Below are positions 1-6,091 of a stretch of DNA of 6,730 bases, piece after piece; the first letter of the stretch is position 1; each line of letters begins with the position of its first letter. The position numbers were made by a program, and so were the translations under genes. The stretch lies in contig JAJYVK010000084.1 in assembly GCA_021792075.1 (NCBI GenBank), positions 1 to 6,730 on the forward strand. The letters run 5' to 3'. The DNA comes from Actinomycetes bacterium. Its GTDB lineage: Bacteria > Actinomycetota > Acidimicrobiia > Acidimicrobiales > Acidimicrobiaceae. Below the pieces are notes generated by a model. That model ran no database searches and had not been told where the DNA came from. It saw only the letters and a program-made list of their open reading frames with translations.

Positions 1-1
1 A

Positions 2-952
2 ATGAGAAGAACGGCCGCTCTTCGCCGTCTAGCTGCAGAGACAAGCCTCAGCGTTGATGATCTCATAACCCCGATCTTTGTCCGCGAAGGGATTGATTCG
101 CCTGTTGAGATTCCGTCATTGCCCGGCGTCCTGCAGCATACGGTCGGCTCTGCCAAAAAGTTCTGCAAACAGCTCGTCGATCTTGGAATACCTGGGGTAA
201 TCATCTTCGGCGTTCCAGAGAGAAAGGATGAAACCGGCTCAGCCGCGTGGGATCGAGACGGGATCGCACAGGTAGCTATCGCCGAAATCAAATCGACAGT
301 CGGAGACGAGCTTGTCGTGATGGCGGATCTCTGTCTTGACGAATATACCTCGAGTGGCCACTGTGGCGTCCTCGGCTCAAACGGTGACGTCGACAACGAT
401 CAGACCTTGGGGCTGTACGGTAAGGTGGCAGTCGCCCAAGCCTCCGCTGGAGTGGATTTCGTGGGGCCGTCGGGAATGATGGACGGCCAGGTAGGCCTGA
501 TCAGGAGTGCTCTTGACGGTGCGGGATTCACAGATGTGGGGATCATGGCCTACTCTGCGAAGTATGCCTCTGCTCTATACGGTCCGTTTCGGGACGCGGT
601 GGATGTCACCATTGCTAACGGAGGAGATCGCATGACCTACCAGCAGGACTTTCGCAATTCGAAGGAGTCGCTTTCGGAGATATTGGCAGATATAGAGCAG
701 GGCGCCGACATAGTGATGGTTAAGCCGGCAATGACCTATCTCGACATCGTGTCAATTGCAAGTCGGACGGTAACGGTTCCGGTTGCCGCCTATCACGTCT
801 CCGGCGAGTATGCAATGATAAAGGCGGCAAGTGCCAATGGATGGATAGATGGAGACGCAATAGCGTTGGAACAGCTCATGGCGATCAAGCGGGCAGGCGC
901 ATCGATGATCCTGACGTATTTTGCACCGCTTATTTCAGAGTTGTTGGCCTAG
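2..952 (+). CDS. hemB: Porphobilinogen synthase (5-aminolevulinate dehydratase), 5'-partial
   Basis: Cytosolic TIM-barrel enzyme that condenses two 5-aminolevulinates into porphobilinogen, the second dedicated step of heme synthesis. In the 316 visible residues the two active-site lysines are K187 (in MAYSAKYAS) and K241 (in MVKPAMTYLD, the Schiff-base lysine). The conserved KDETGSAAWD (75-84), GPFRDA (194-199) and C-terminal LTYFAPL are present. The metal-site segment is DLCLDEYTSSGHCG (109-122): C111, D113 and C121 align with the three zinc cysteines of E. coli HemB, so the middle ligand is Asp; S118 stands where most homologues have His. The lid loop before GDR210 is about one residue longer than in human ALAD. 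The visible first Met is probably internal: the family usually reads RPRR(L/M)R(K/R)(T/S)xALR, so about ten residues should precede it, outside the window. Gene ends in TAG; hemL follows after 59 bases, suggesting one operon. Identity is certain, the start is not. Confidence 0.97.
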   Translation: MRRTAALRRLAAETSLSVDDLITPIFVREGIDSPVEIPSLPGVLQHTVGSAKKFCKQLVDLGIPGVIIFGVPERKDETGSAAWDRDGIAQVAIAEIKSTVGDELVVMADLCLDEYTSSGHCGVLGSNGDVDNDQTLGLYGKVAVAQASAGVDFVGPSGMMDGQVGLIRSALDGAGFTDVGIMAYSAKYASALYGPFRDAVDVTIANGGDRMTYQQDFRNSKESLSEILADIEQGADIVMVKPAMTYLDIVSIASRTVTVPVAAYHVSGEYAMIKAASANGWIDGDAIALEQLMAIKRAGASMILTYFAPLISELLA

Positions 953-996
953 CTGCATTTCGCCGGACCGGGCTCGCAACCAGACGATCTAGAAAA

Positions 997-1007
997 GGAT
1001 GAGGGAG
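997..1007 (+). promoter_or_regulatory. hemL ribosome binding site
   Basis: The purine-rich stretch GGATGAGGGAG lies just before the ATG at 1012, with GAGGGAG ending four bases upstream and an AAGGA about twelve bases upstream. It supports ATG 1012 as the hemL start. The ATG at 999 embedded in the same stretch is out of frame and belongs to no recognisable protein. Confidence 0.6.
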
Positions 1008-1011
1008 CCAT

Positions 1012-2295
1012 ATGTCTGCTCAGAGGAGATCACGCCACACCAACAAGGACCTTTTCGACCGAGCCTGTCGGGTAATTCCTGGAGGAGTCAACTCACCCGT
1101 GCGGGCCTTCAAATCGGTAGGAGGGACACCTTTCTTCGTCGCAAAAGGCAAAGGGGCCTACCTTTACGACGAAGAAGGCAAGAGTTACCTTGATTACATT
1201 CAGTCCTACGGCGCTGTGATTCTCGGGCATGCTGACAGTCGCATAACCACCTCCATCAATCACGCAGCAATCTATGGCTCAACTTTTGGAGCTCCTACGC
1301 TCAGCGAGGTGTTACTTGCGGAACTCATAGTAGAGCGTGTCGGGGGCTGTGACATGGTGAGACTGACCTCGTCAGGGACAGAGGCGGCGATGAGCGCAAT
1401 CCGATTGGCGAGGGGCTACACCAAGCGCGACAAGATATTGAAGTTCGATGGCTGTTACCATGGCCACTCCGACGCCCTTCTGGTTGGAGGCGGTTCCGGG
1501 GTGGCTTCACTGGGAATTCCAGACTCGGCCGGAATTCCCCAGGGAGCCGTGGCCGACACCGTAGTCGCTCCGTATAACGAGGTTCCACCTTTGGACGAGA
1601 GCTACGCTGCAGTAATAGTGGAGCCGGTTGCGGCGAACATGGGTCTAGTGCCGCCGCGGCCCGGGTTTCTCGAGGGGCTTGCAAGCGAGTGCAGTAAACA
1701 CGGGATAATTCTGATCTTCGACGAGGTGATCACTGGATTCCGGCTGGGCACAGGCGGAGCCTCGGACATCTTAGGAGTGACCCCCGATCTGTGGTGTTTC
1801 GGGAAAGTAATAGGCGGAGGCATGCCAATTGGAGCCTTTGGGGGCAAGAGGGAGATCATGGAGCTGATGGCTCCGATAGGTCCCGTTTACCAGGCCGGAA
1901 CATTGTCGGGCAACCCGATAGCCATGGCAGCGGGAATCACCGTGCTCAGTTTATTGGACGCTGGGAGCTACCAGCTGCTCGCAAGCAGAGCTGAACGGCT
2001 GTCACGTGGCCTGGAGGAAGCTTTTTCTGCAGCGGGAATTGAGGCTCAAGTGCAGAGGTTTTCTTCACTAGTCGGAGTTTTTTTTGGCCCAGAAAGCGTG
2101 ACGAATTACGCCGAGGCGAAAAGGTCGGTTTCTCTCGGTCTGTATCCCCAGTTCTTTACGGAGATGCTGGACCTCGGGGTCGCCCTGGCTCCGGGTCCCT
2201 ATGAGGTCATCTTTCCTGGACTCAGCCATAGCGAGAAGGAAATCGACCGCACCGTTGAATTTGCCCGGGAAGCGGCAAGGCGCTTGGCGCGCTAA
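1012..2295 (+). CDS. hemL: Glutamate-1-semialdehyde 2,1-aminomutase
   Basis: PLP-dependent fold-type I aminotransferase of the cytosol. It isomerises glutamate-1-semialdehyde, made from glutamyl-tRNA by HemA, to 5-aminolevulinate, the substrate of HemB encoded just upstream. The 427 residues are full family length. Visible motifs in order: PGGVNSPVRAF (23-33), the phosphate-binding SSGTEA (120-125), FDGCYHGHSD (145-154), VEPVAANMG (203-211), LIFDEVITGFR (234-244) with D237 for the PLP ring nitrogen, CFGKVIGGGMPIGA (262-275) with K265 as the PLP Schiff-base lysine, and AGTLSGNP (295-302) with T297. The C-terminal LAPGPYEVIFPGLSH (392-406) resembles the actinobacterial form rather than the LAPSQFEAGF type of proteobacteria. 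The family is distinguished from ordinary class III aminotransferases by the GGVNSPVRAF and GTLSGNP segments. Start ATG 1012 has a good Shine-Dalgarno. No sign of damage. Confidence 0.98.
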   Translation: MSAQRRSRHTNKDLFDRACRVIPGGVNSPVRAFKSVGGTPFFVAKGKGAYLYDEEGKSYLDYIQSYGAVILGHADSRITTSINHAAIYGSTFGAPTLSEVLLAELIVERVGGCDMVRLTSSGTEAAMSAIRLARGYTKRDKILKFDGCYHGHSDALLVGGGSGVASLGIPDSAGIPQGAVADTVVAPYNEVPPLDESYAAVIVEPVAANMGLVPPRPGFLEGLASECSKHGIILIFDEVITGFRLGTGGASDILGVTPDLWCFGKVIGGGMPIGAFGGKREIMELMAPIGPVYQAGTLSGNPIAMAAGITVLSLLDAGSYQLLASRAERLSRGLEEAFSAAGIEAQVQRFSSLVGVFFGPESVTNYAEAKRSVSLGLYPQFFTEMLDLGVALAPGPYEVIFPGLSHSEKEIDRTVEFAREAARRLAR

Positions 2296-2296
2296 C

Positions 2297-2343
2297 CAGC
2301 GGGACCGATCAGCCCTTCAGCTGAGAAAAATCATCTTGTTTTC
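2297..2343 (+). terminator. Possible weak terminator after hemL
   Basis: Immediately after the hemL stop, CAGCGGG (2297-2303) can pair with CCC (2313-2315) and GCTG (2320-2323) around a small bulge, or TCAGC (2309-2313) can pair with GCTGA (2320-2324) over a 6-base loop. The following tract is A-rich and then reads TTGTTTTC (2336-2343), not a clean U-run. This is a poor match to an intrinsic terminator; termination here is inferred mainly from the gap that follows. Confidence 0.22.
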
Positions 2344-2362
2344 ATGGCGATATGTGCAGTAA

Positions 2363-2396
2363 TTGACATTTTGCTAAGGTCTATGTTGCCTAGTTT
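2363..2396 (+). promoter_or_regulatory. Candidate promoter for the nuo operon
   Basis: TTGACA at 2363-2368 is a perfect -35 hexamer for the primary sigma factor. The matching -10 is unclear: TATGTT (2382-2387) lies only 13 bases downstream and TAGTTT (2391-2396) lies 22 bases downstream, both outside the usual 16-18. It would give a leader of nearly 200 bases before nuoA. The placement in the only sizeable gap upstream of nuo makes a promoter here likely, but this exact site is tentative. Confidence 0.3.
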
Positions 2397-2576
2397 TTTC
2401 CGGTCTTTACAGAGATTTAACAGAAAAAAACCGTGAAAGCCCCTTTTCGTTTGGCGCCAGCGGGTGTTTCAATGCTAAGAAAAGTAGTGAAAAATTTGTT
2501 GGGTTTCGGATCTAGCGCTTCACGGGGTCATACTAAGGTGATCGGGGCGATGGTCTCGGTTCTTCTACTCTAGGCG

Positions 2577-2582
2577 AGAGGA
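2577..2582 (+). promoter_or_regulatory. nuoA ribosome binding site, supports a TTG start
   Basis: AGAGGA ends nine bases before TTG 2592, a good Shine-Dalgarno distance. The nuoA frame has a TAG at 2571 and no ATG or GTG between it and 2592, so the TTG is the only start that keeps the first membrane helix. Confidence 0.6.
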
Positions 2583-2591
2583 TGTGAGGTT

Positions 2592-3032
2592 TTGATACAG
2601 TACCTGCCGATCTTGCTGCTCATCGTATTGGCAACACTGTTTGCGGTTGTCTCGATCATTGCTTCCGCAATCATGGCTCCGCGTATGCCAAACCCTGCGA
2701 AGAGCGCACCATATGAGTGCGGGATCATACCCAGCCACGAGCCACCGGAACGCTTCCCCGTTCGGTTTTTCCTCGTTGCCATGATCTTCGTGGTTTTTGA
2801 CATTGAAATCATCTTCATATACCCCTATGCGGTGATATCTCACTCACTTGGTACCTTTGGGGTTGTCGAAATGCTGGTATTCGGAGCAACGATGTTCGTG
2901 GCTTTTCTATATCTCGTATCGAACGGCGCTCTCAATTGGGGTCGCATTAGAACAAGGGAAGACACCTACGCATCCAGGACTTCTTCATCGACGATACGAA
3001 GGGTCGGTTCAAACGAGCAGACAGCAGCATGA
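2592..3032 (+). CDS. nuoA: NADH-quinone oxidoreductase subunit A
   Basis: Small membrane-arm subunit of complex I (ND3 homologue), at the junction with the quinone-reducing module. Its 146 residues show three membrane helices at about 4-28, 57-80 and 88-110. The signature loop YECGIIP (41-47) with C43 between helices 1 and 2 is intact, as are D70 and E72 in VVFDIEIIFIYP and E93 in FGVVEM; their spacing equals that of E. coli NuoA D79, E81 and E102. The start is TTG 2592: it places the family-typical IxYLPIL at the N-terminus, and the next in-frame ATG would cut into helix 1. The last roughly 30 residues form a hydrophilic basic, Ser/Thr-rich tail (TREDTYASRTSSSTIRR), longer than the minimal family core. 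First gene of the operon; nuoB begins 32 bases later. Confidence 0.97.
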   Translation: MIQYLPILLLIVLATLFAVVSIIASAIMAPRMPNPAKSAPYECGIIPSHEPPERFPVRFFLVAMIFVVFDIEIIFIYPYAVISHSLGTFGVVEMLVFGATMFVAFLYLVSNGALNWGRIRTREDTYASRTSSSTIRRVGSNEQTAA

Positions 3033-3064
3033 ACCTGAAATCTCTACACGGGGCGTGTCAATAA

Positions 3065-3643
3065 ATGGGATTAGAAGACTTACACCACAATTTCTTTACG
3101 GGAAACATTGAAAATCTGGTCAAGTGGGCAAGGCGAAATTCGGTCTGGCCTGCGACATTTGGCCTTGCCTGTTGTGCAATCGAGATGATGGCGACTGCCG
3201 CCGCCGACTTCGATATCAGCCGCTTCGGTATGGAGGTGTTCAGAGCCTCCCCACGACAAGCTGATCTCATGATCGTGGCTGGACGCGTATCGCAGAAGAT
3301 GGCTCCTGTTCTCAGGCAGGTCTATGACCAGATGCCAGACCCCAAATGGGTCATCTCGATGGGAGTCTGCGCGTCAACGGGTGGAATCTTCAACAACTAC
3401 GCCATAGTTCAGGGCGTGGACGAGGTAGTGCCGGTCGATGTTTATGCCCCTGGGTGCCCTCCTGGCCCGGAGACTTTACTTCACGCGATCCTGACACTCC
3501 ACGAGAAGATTAGAACCGGTGACATCACTAAAAGGCGGGAAAAGACCAAGGCCGGGGCACAGATCCAGCTTGGCGAAGAGCCGACCAGGTCCAACCCTCT
3601 GCACATCCGAGGAGCTGCGAAAAAGAAGGTTTTGGGAGTATGA
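3065..3643 (+). CDS. nuoB: NADH-quinone oxidoreductase subunit B
   Basis: Peripheral subunit of complex I (PSST/NDUFS7 homologue) that carries the terminal 4Fe-4S cluster N2, which passes electrons to quinone at the NuoB-NuoD interface. The four ligands are visible: the tandem C36-C37 in [12 protein letters not shown]102 in GVCASTGG and C131 in [10 protein letters not shown]; the spacings of 65 and 29 residues match E. coli C64-C129-C158 exactly. The hydrophobic segment [16 protein letters not shown] and the basic [15 protein letters not shown] segment are typical. At 192 residues it has a normal length with a polar Lys-rich C-terminal tail. ATG 3065 follows directly on an in-frame TAA at 3062, so no longer form is possible. 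The ribosome site is weak (GGGG at 3050-3053), so coupling to nuoA translation may help. Its stop overlaps the nuoC start by ATGA. Confidence 0.98.
   Translation: MGLEDLHHNFFTGNIENLVKWARRNSVWPATFGLACCAIEMMATAAADFDISRFGMEVFRASPRQADLMIVAGRVSQKMAPVLRQVYDQMPDPKWVISMGVCASTGGIFNNYAIVQGVDEVVPVDVYAPGCPPGPETLLHAILTLHEKIRTGDITKRREKTKAGAQIQLGEEPTRSNPLHIRGAAKKKVLGV
3634..3638 (+). promoter_or_regulatory. Ribosome binding site deciding the nuoC start
   Basis: GGGAG inside the last codons of nuoB lies one base before ATG 3640 but seven bases before ATG 3646. It therefore favours the second Met (3646). AGAAGG at 3624-3629 could serve ATG 3640 at a spacing of ten. The two starts differ by two residues only. 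Confidence 0.4.
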
Positions 3644-4083
3644 GCATGTCCGAAGTTCTCCACGTTGAGCGCTCGAACTACCTAGCCACGGTTACAGATC
3701 TCAAGAATCAAGGTTACGAGATGTGTGTCGATGTTGTTGGCGTTGACTACCTTTCGAACATGGATCGGCCGCTTCCAGAGGATGTGGTCCCCGAGCGCTT
3801 TGAAGTCGTTGCCAATCTCCTTTCTCTCTCCAAGAGGTCGCGCGTGCGAATACGAGTCCAGGTGCCTGAGGATGACCCCACTATTGAGACTCTTTTCTTC
3901 CTGTATCCGGGGACAGAGGCCATGGAACGCGAGGTCTATGACCTGATGGGCATCACCTTTATTAATCATCCCGATCTGACGAGGATTCTTATGCCTGAAG
4001 GTTGGGAGGGACATCCGTTGAGAAAGGACTATTCAATGGGTTCGGTGCCCGTCCAGTTCAAATCGGTGAATGGGGCCGGCTGA
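3640..4083 (+). CDS. nuoC: NADH-quinone oxidoreductase subunit C
   Basis: Peripheral-arm scaffold subunit of complex I (30 kDa/NDUFS3 homologue); it binds NuoD and NuoB and carries no cofactor. The core is clear: DVVGVDYL (31-38), [13 protein letters not shown] (53-65), the family signature [12 protein letters not shown] (96-107) and [22 protein letters not shown] (110-131). With 147 residues it is shorter than most separate NuoC proteins; the reduction is at the N-terminus, where only about 30 residues precede the first conserved strand, while the C-terminus is complete. The start overlaps the nuoB stop (ATGA, 3640-3643); ATG 3646 is an equally good or better start by ribosome-site spacing. 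No start codon is seen in the same frame within the preceding 75 bases inside nuoB. Its stop overlaps nuoD by one base (TGATG). It is separate from NuoD, not fused as in E. coli. Confidence 0.96.
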   Translation: MSMSEVLHVERSNYLATVTDLKNQGYEMCVDVVGVDYLSNMDRPLPEDVVPERFEVVANLLSLSKRSRVRIRVQVPEDDPTIETLFFLYPGTEAMEREVYDLMGITFINHPDLTRILMPEGWEGHPLRKDYSMGSVPVQFKSVNGAG

Positions 4084-5450
4084 TGGGTAAAGATATGAAT
4101 GACAGCGCTTTCGAGGAACAGGTTCCCGAAAGTCTTGCTCTAGTCTCCGAGACCAGCGAAGGACCGCAGGAACTCCTGGAAGAGGAAAATACCCCTCGCT
4201 ACGAACTGGCTGCCGAGTTCGGTTCAACCCTGCGGCTGCCCGAGGGCATAGACGTGAATCCCGGTGACATCGACATAGAGTTTGCCGACGAGAAGATGAT
4301 AATAAACATGGGGCCTCAGCACCCGTCAACTCACGGTGTCCTGCGCCTCATGATGGAGTTGGATGGAGAGGTCATCCTGCGCACAAAGCCTGTTGTCGGC
4401 TACCTCCATACAGGGATGGAGAAGACGGGCGAGGGCTTGACCTACCTCCAAGGTCCAACCAACGTTACCCGGATGGATTATCTGGCCCCTCTAAGCAACG
4501 AGCTTGTCTTTTCATTGGCCACAGAGAAGCTTCTTGGCTTGGAGATGCCCGAGAGGGTGACGTGGATTCGAATGTTGATGGTCGAGCTGAACAGGTGCGC
4601 TTCTCATCTCATGTGGATGGCGACCAACGGCATGGACCTCGGTTCGAGTTCGATGATGATCTACGGCTTTCGAGAGCGTGAGATGATTCTTTCGTTCTTC
4701 GAGAAGGTCACCGGCCTGCGAATGAACCACAACTATATCCGACCTGGTGGAGTAGCTGCTGATCTTCCTGATGGATGGGAAGACGATGTCCTCTCGATCA
4801 TCGAGACCATTCCCGGCCGCCTTGACGAGTACGACGAGCTTCTCACCGGTCAGCCTATCTTCAGGGAGAGGGTTGACAACGTCGGAATCATCACTGCTGA
4901 GCAGGCGATTGCCCTTTCCGCCACCGGTCCGATCCTCAGATCCACAGGCGTCGCATGGGATTTGAGAAGAGATATGCCTTACCTAAATTATGATCAGGTA
5001 GAGTTCGATGTGATCGTCGGTTCGATCGGAGACTGCTTCGACCGCTACTCCGTCAGGTTGAACGAGATTCGCGAGTCTCTTCGGATCATTGCCCAGATAG
5101 TTGACAAGATGCCCTCGGGCGACTACAAGATTCAGGATAAGAAGATCACGCCTCCACCGAGGATTCGAATCGACGAATCGATGGAAGCTCTGATACACCA
5201 TTTCAAGATCTATACGGAAGGTTTCAAGGTTCCGGAGGGCGAGGTCTATGTGGCCATCGAATCTCCGCGCGGCGAGATCGGCTGTTACATGGTGTCAGAT
5301 GGCTCTGCAAAGCCGTACAGGATGCACATTCGCGGGCCATCGTTCGTGAATCTGCAGACGCTTCCAACCATGCTTCGCGGCGGAATCATAGCCGATGCGA
5401 TAGCTGCAATTTCCTCAGTTGATCCGGTTATGGGAGAGGTTGATCGCTAA
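4083..5450 (+). CDS. nuoD: NADH-quinone oxidoreductase subunit D
   Basis: The 49 kDa/NDUFS2 homologue of complex I, which forms the quinone-reduction cavity with NuoB. From ATG 4083 it has 455 residues. GPQHPSTHG (77-85) carries H80 and H84, and RMDYLAP (130-136) carries Y133; their spacing equals that of T. thermophilus Nqo4 H34, H38 and Y87, so the quinone-headgroup residues are present. Further landmarks are GYLHTGMEK (106-114), ELNRCASHLMW (168-178), GFREREM (195-201), NYIRPGGVA (217-225), ESPRGEIG (393-400) and the C-terminal SSVDPVMGEVDR. I prefer ATG 4083 because it overlaps the nuoC stop as TGATG; an in-frame ATG at 4002 would overlap nuoC by 82 bases and adds residues unlike the family. 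ATG 4095 is also possible. The first 48 residues are acidic (13 Asp/Glu, 2 Lys/Arg) and not conserved. nuoE follows after two bases. Confidence 0.97.
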   Translation: MGKDMNDSAFEEQVPESLALVSETSEGPQELLEEENTPRYELAAEFGSTLRLPEGIDVNPGDIDIEFADEKMIINMGPQHPSTHGVLRLMMELDGEVILRTKPVVGYLHTGMEKTGEGLTYLQGPTNVTRMDYLAPLSNELVFSLATEKLLGLEMPERVTWIRMLMVELNRCASHLMWMATNGMDLGSSSMMIYGFREREMILSFFEKVTGLRMNHNYIRPGGVAADLPDGWEDDVLSIIETIPGRLDEYDELLTGQPIFRERVDNVGIITAEQAIALSATGPILRSTGVAWDLRRDMPYLNYDQVEFDVIVGSIGDCFDRYSVRLNEIRESLRIIAQIVDKMPSGDYKIQDKKITPPPRIRIDESMEALIHHFKIYTEGFKVPEGEVYVAIESPRGEIGCYMVSDGSAKPYRMHIRGPSFVNLQTLPTMLRGGIIADAIAAISSVDPVMGEVDR

Positions 5451-5452
5451 AT

Positions 5453-6091
5453 ATGTCCTTTTTTACTCCAGAGAATTTGGAAAAAGCTCAGGTTCTTGTC
5501 GGACTCTACCCCGATAAGCGCTCGGCCCTTATACCTCTGTGCCATCTAGCTCAAGGTCAGCACGGTTACCTGTCAAAAGAGGCGATGGAGGAGATCGGAG
5601 ATCTTCTAGGCATCCAGCCTGCTGAGGTAATGGGTACCGCTTCGTTCTATGACATGCTCCATACGGAGGAGGTCGGCAAGTACGTCGTAGGCGTGTGCAC
5701 CAATGTCGCCTGCCTACTGGGTGGAGGCCAGGAGCTGTTGGACCATGCCAGCGACGCTCTCGGCGTTTCGCCGGGCGGCACCACAGAGGATGGAATGTTC
5801 ACGCTGGAAGAGGTCGAGTGTGTAGCGCACTGCGACAAGGCTCCTTGCGCGCAGGTCAACTATCGTTACTTCGGTCCACTGTCGAACGGCGACTTCGACA
5901 AGCTGGTCGATGATCTGGCTAATGACAGGCTCGCTGATTCGGTGCCTCCGCACGGCGTACTATCGCGGGTCTTCAGGGATGCTCCGCCAATGGTTCCGCT
6001 CGAGATCATACACCAGGAGCGGCGGGAAATGGACGAGGCGAAGAAAGCCAGGCTGGCTGCCCAGAATCCGGATGCAGGGGGCAAGCAATGA
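5453..6091 (+). CDS. nuoE: NADH-quinone oxidoreductase subunit E
   Basis: The 24 kDa/NDUFV2 homologue, a thioredoxin-like 2Fe-2S protein that pairs with NuoF in the NADH-oxidising arm and holds cluster N1a. Its 212 residues begin with the helical domain (about 5-68, including YPDKRSALIPLCHLAQ and VMGTASFYDM), followed by the ferredoxin fold. Ligands are C82 and C87 in CTNVAC and C123 and C127 in CVAHC; the spacings 5-36-4 equal E. coli C92, C97, C133 and C137. C132 is an additional nearby cysteine often found in the family. After the conserved core ends near 155 there is a tail of about 55 residues, with SVPPHGVLSRV and then a charged, probably helical end (QERREMDEAKKARLAAQN). ATG 5453 lies two bases after nuoD; GGGAGAGG at 5432-5439 is a strong but slightly distant (13 bases) ribosome site. 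The stop overlaps nuoF as ATGA. Confidence 0.97.
   Translation: MSFFTPENLEKAQVLVGLYPDKRSALIPLCHLAQGQHGYLSKEAMEEIGDLLGIQPAEVMGTASFYDMLHTEEVGKYVVGVCTNVACLLGGGQELLDHASDALGVSPGGTTEDGMFTLEEVECVAHCDKAPCAQVNYRYFGPLSNGDFDKLVDDLANDRLADSVPPHGVLSRVFRDAPPMVPLEIIHQERREMDEAKKARLAAQNPDAGGKQ

Larger units (their letters stand above)
2296..2591 (+). other. Intergenic region between hemL and the nuo operon
   Basis: 296 bases with visibly lower G+C than the flanking genes and no convincing protein. It should hold the end of the hem transcript and the promoter and 5' leader of nuoA. Seen here: a weak hairpin after hemL (2297-2323), a perfect TTGACA at 2363-2368, T6 and A7 runs that can pair (2393-2400 with 2423-2431), the 8-bp palindrome TGGCGCCA at 2452-2459, TTTCA at 2467-2471 flanked on both sides by TGAAA (2434-2438 and 2488-2492), and CTAAGGT at 2374-2380 and 2533-2539. 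A 33-codon ATG ORF at 2472-2573 is in frame with nuoA but ends at TAG 2571; I do not annotate it as a gene. I see no tRNA, riboswitch or clear Rex-type operator. Confidence 0.8.

Noticed and set aside
999..1193. Open frame starting at ATG 999 overlapping the start of hemL
   Set aside because: Out of frame with hemL, low-complexity Arg-rich translation, and its ATG sits inside the hemL ribosome site; a shadow of the real gene.
1325..1859. Long minus-strand open frames opposite hemL
   Set aside because: No recognisable domains or ribosome sites; they lie fully opposite a conserved enzyme gene.
2485..2503. Possible Rex (NADH sensor) operator around TAGTGAAAAATTTGTTG
   Set aside because: Rex regulates nuo in Streptomyces, so I looked for TGTGAAC-N-GTTCACA-like symmetry; only one weak half-site is seen, with no matching second half.
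2296..2591. Riboswitch, tRNA or CRISPR repeat in the hemL-nuoA gap
   Set aside because: No cloverleaf, no regularly spaced repeats and no recognised aptamer core could be found by eye.
4002..4082. Upstream ATG 4002 as the start of nuoD, giving 482 residues
   Set aside because: It would overlap nuoC by 82 bases, and the extra residues are just nuoC read in another frame with no family similarity. ATG 4083 overlaps the nuoC stop in the common TGATG arrangement.
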